Source: Microcaldota archaeon (GTDB lineage: Archaea; Micrarchaeota; Micrarchaeia; Micrarchaeales; Micrarchaeaceae). From it: 60,996 nucleotides of DNA. Positions 59,873 to 60,996 of the stretch are shown in pieces. Position 1 is the first letter of the stretch. Each line of letters opens with the position of its first letter. The stretch is from positions 1 to 60,996 of the forward strand of contig JAKATK010000008.1 of assembly GCA_021827995.1 (NCBI GenBank), read 5' to 3'. A program made the translations under genes and the position numbers. Under the pieces are notes generated by a model. The model saw only the letters and a list, made by a program, of their open reading frames with translations, did no database searches and had not been told where the DNA came from.

Positions 59873-60691
59873 TCATGCTCTACCTGCACGCGCGCCCACA
59901 ATCGGCTCAAGGGTGCAAGCGCCAGAGAGCCGCTGCAGCTCGGAGCCATCGGCCATGAAACCAGGACCGATGCTATGGCCGTTATTGTTCAGCCATTTCC
60001 TTACTTCCTTATAATTTGGCATGGCGCCGTAGACCAGGCGCCAGAAGGCATCGGAATGGTTTGCGACCTTGAGGTGCGCCAGCTCGTGCACTATCACGCT
60101 GTCAATGATGATTTGCGGCGCGAAGAGCAGCCTGAAGCTCAGGTTTATGCGTCCGCTCTTTGGCGAGCAGCTGCCCCACCTAGTGCTCGATGGCTTTCCT
60201 ATGCGTATCGATTTAATCTCGAAATTGAAGCTTTTCGAGTTTAGGAGCCGTACACGCTCTTGGACCTGGTCCATCACTGCGCTTGATATGACGCGCCTGG
60301 CCAGAGCGTCGACATGGATAGTCCTCGCCTTCTCGTCCAAACCGGAGGCAAGCGTTATATCAACGTGACCGCCGATTCCGAGCCTCGCAGAGGAGCCCTT
60401 CAATCCATGCGACTCGGACACGGTTATGGCGAATTCCCTTCCAAGTACGCTCACGGTCTGACCGTCGCGGAAGCTGATTTGCGCGTCGCCTATGAACGGC
60501 CCGTGCCTCTCTATTTTCCTGATCGCGCGCCGCTTCAGATCCAGGTAGGCACTGAGCGCTTCGCCATTAGACATGCGTTTTGGGACGCGTATGCGTATCG
60601 TGTTGCCGTGCACGACGGCGCTGGCGTAGCGCGACTCGGACATGACGCGCTCCACTGCGTACATGACGCCTTTTATGCTTACCTCTTCCAT
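59873..60691 (-). CDS. YgjP/DUF45-type zinc metallopeptidase
   Basis: The C-terminal half carries TRWGSCSPKSGRINLSFRLL, IDSVIVHELAHLKVANHSDAFWRLV with the HExxH zinc site and third ligand (NHSxxFW), and NYKEVRKWLN. The N-terminal half is beta-rich (FRDGQTVSVLGREFAITV), as usual for the family. Relatives include the peptidase subunit often paired with type I restriction systems, but no such system is here. Length 272 is slightly longer than usual because of a 25-residue tail. Probably cytoplasmic. Confidence 0.9.
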   Translation of the reverse strand: MEEVSIKGVMYAVERVMSESRYASAVVHGNTIRIRVPKRMSNGEALSAYLDLKRRAIRKIERHGPFIGDAQISFRDGQTVSVLGREFAITVSESHGLKGSSARLGIGGHVDITLASGLDEKARTIHVDALARRVISSAVMDQVQERVRLLNSKSFNFEIKSIRIGKPSSTRWGSCSPKSGRINLSFRLLFAPQIIIDSVIVHELAHLKVANHSDAFWRLVYGAMPNYKEVRKWLNNNGHSIGPGFMADGSELQRLSGACTLEPIVGARAGRA

Positions 60692-60738
60692 GCAGACCTG
60701 GCCTCCGACAGCTGGTCGCGACCGCGCTTAGGGGATGA

Positions 60739-60811
60739 TAGCTCCATCCAGATTCGAACTGGAGTTTACGGCTCCAGAGGCCGCCGTCCTTGACCACTAG
60801 ACGATGGAGCT
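60739..60811 (-). tRNA. tRNA-Gln (CTG)
   Basis: Read on the minus strand, the acceptor agctcca/tggagct has A1-U72, as in archaeal tRNA-Gln, with discriminator a. The D stem is gtct/ggac. The anticodon arm gcggc-ctctgga-gccgt gives CTG, and the T arm is tccag-ttcgaat-ctgga. There is no intron. A TATA-like gtttaaag lies upstream near 60838-60845. The YgjP-like gene starts 47 nt downstream of its 3' end. Confidence 0.92.
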
Positions 60812-60947
60812 ACGCTGCATATACTGGCGTGAAAATCTTTAAACACTTTGCAACCATTACCTGCACGCAATTATAGCCTTCCGCTAATCTTTCTGGACAA
60901 AAGTTACTTGGTTCTTTCGCAACAATAATAGGTTGGCGACAGTTCCA

Positions 60948-60996
60948 TGTTGGAGGAGGACGAACCTACCCTCCGCAGACTTGCAAAGGAATGCAG
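60948..60996 (+). CDS. Start of an unidentified gene, cut by the window end
   Basis: ATG 60948 opens a frame MLEEDEPTLRRLAKEC that runs off the window. Upstream (60915-60946) is a segment very similar to the lonB leader at 31007-31036, which supports a real start. Too little is visible to identify the protein. Confidence 0.4.

Noticed and set aside
1-60996. CRISPR array
   Set aside because: No set of regularly spaced direct repeats was found; the only repeats are the two insertion-element ends, the tRNA-Val end, and coding repeats.

Overview
The window is archaeal chromosomal DNA. The evidence is an archaeal lipid enzyme (geranylgeranylglyceryl phosphate synthase), LonB protease, topoisomerase VI subunit A, ribosomal proteins eL14, eL34, eS26 and uL29, SUI1/eIF1, separate Bud32 and Kae1 genes, a tRNA-Ser intron with a bulge-helix-bulge fold, class III prepilin signals (QSAMEF/YL), and TATA boxes about 25 nt before many starts with little or no leader. 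Compact operons with 4-nt overlaps and the pilin-like signature QSAMEYLMTYGWAILI suggest a DPANN archaeon, most likely Micrarchaeota-like. That lineage call is inference.

Layout. 1-160 is the left end of an IS1341-type (tnpB-only) element; a second, full-length copy lies at 29633-31004. 181-4984 is a housekeeping operon: proline-dehydrogenase-like protein, SDR, GGGP synthase, short NFACT/RqcH, RNase Z, then tRNA-Val. 4985-8830 looks like an acquired, more A+T-rich island at the 3' end of tRNA-Val: VapBC, a duplicate of the tRNA 3' end, and a four-gene mercury operon under a palindromic operator. 8901-12924 holds a parvulin, a YHS-type copper ATPase, XTP pyrophosphatase and a GNAT acetyltransferase. 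13001-14234 is an isolated gene for a proteasome-beta-like Ntn hydrolase with a long C-terminal extension, behind a palindrome that flanks its TATA box. 14304-25048 mixes surface proteins (pilin-like, membrane-anchored, DUF2341-like) with ribosomal genes (eL34-cmk-eL14, eS26) and a TPR-AAA ATPase. 25054-29513 carries a proline/glutamine-rich zinc membrane protein, Bud32, Kae1, a tRNA-binding protein, an LRV-repeat protein, SUI1 and uL29.

31063-38389 holds lonB, top6A, a pilus-type assembly ATPase, an EF-Tu-like protein without G motifs, tRNA-Gly and a GH15 enzyme. 38469-50609 is rich in surface proteins: two more giant pilin-like proteins, secreted unknowns and a GH clan-A-like enzyme. It also holds a crotonase-thiolase-3-hydroxyacyl-CoA dehydrogenase operon, a methyltransferase and tRNA-Ser. 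50796-53802 has a P-loop protein (with a decayed copy at 49178-49517), a beta-CASP nuclease, tRNA-Thr, a 23-residue basic smORF and a four-helix membrane protein. 54040-59106 is a complete aspartate-to-threonine cluster (lysC-asd-hom-thrB-thrC) whose kinase lacks ACT domains. 59276-60811 has GrpB-like and YgjP-like proteins and tRNA-Gln. A gene begins at 60948 and leaves the window.

How it fits together: several giant pilin-like proteins share one post-signal module and carry different outer domains (Gly/Cys-rich, PKD/Ig-like, DUF2341-like). The assembly ATPase at 34136-35452 is a plausible motor for them. The same module appears as the C-terminal domain of a non-pilin membrane protein (19683-21209) and as a decayed remnant (22350-22584), so surface modules are being shuffled here. 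Metal handling is clustered at 5980-11790 (mercury, then copper). The least explained system is the Ntn hydrolase at 13059.
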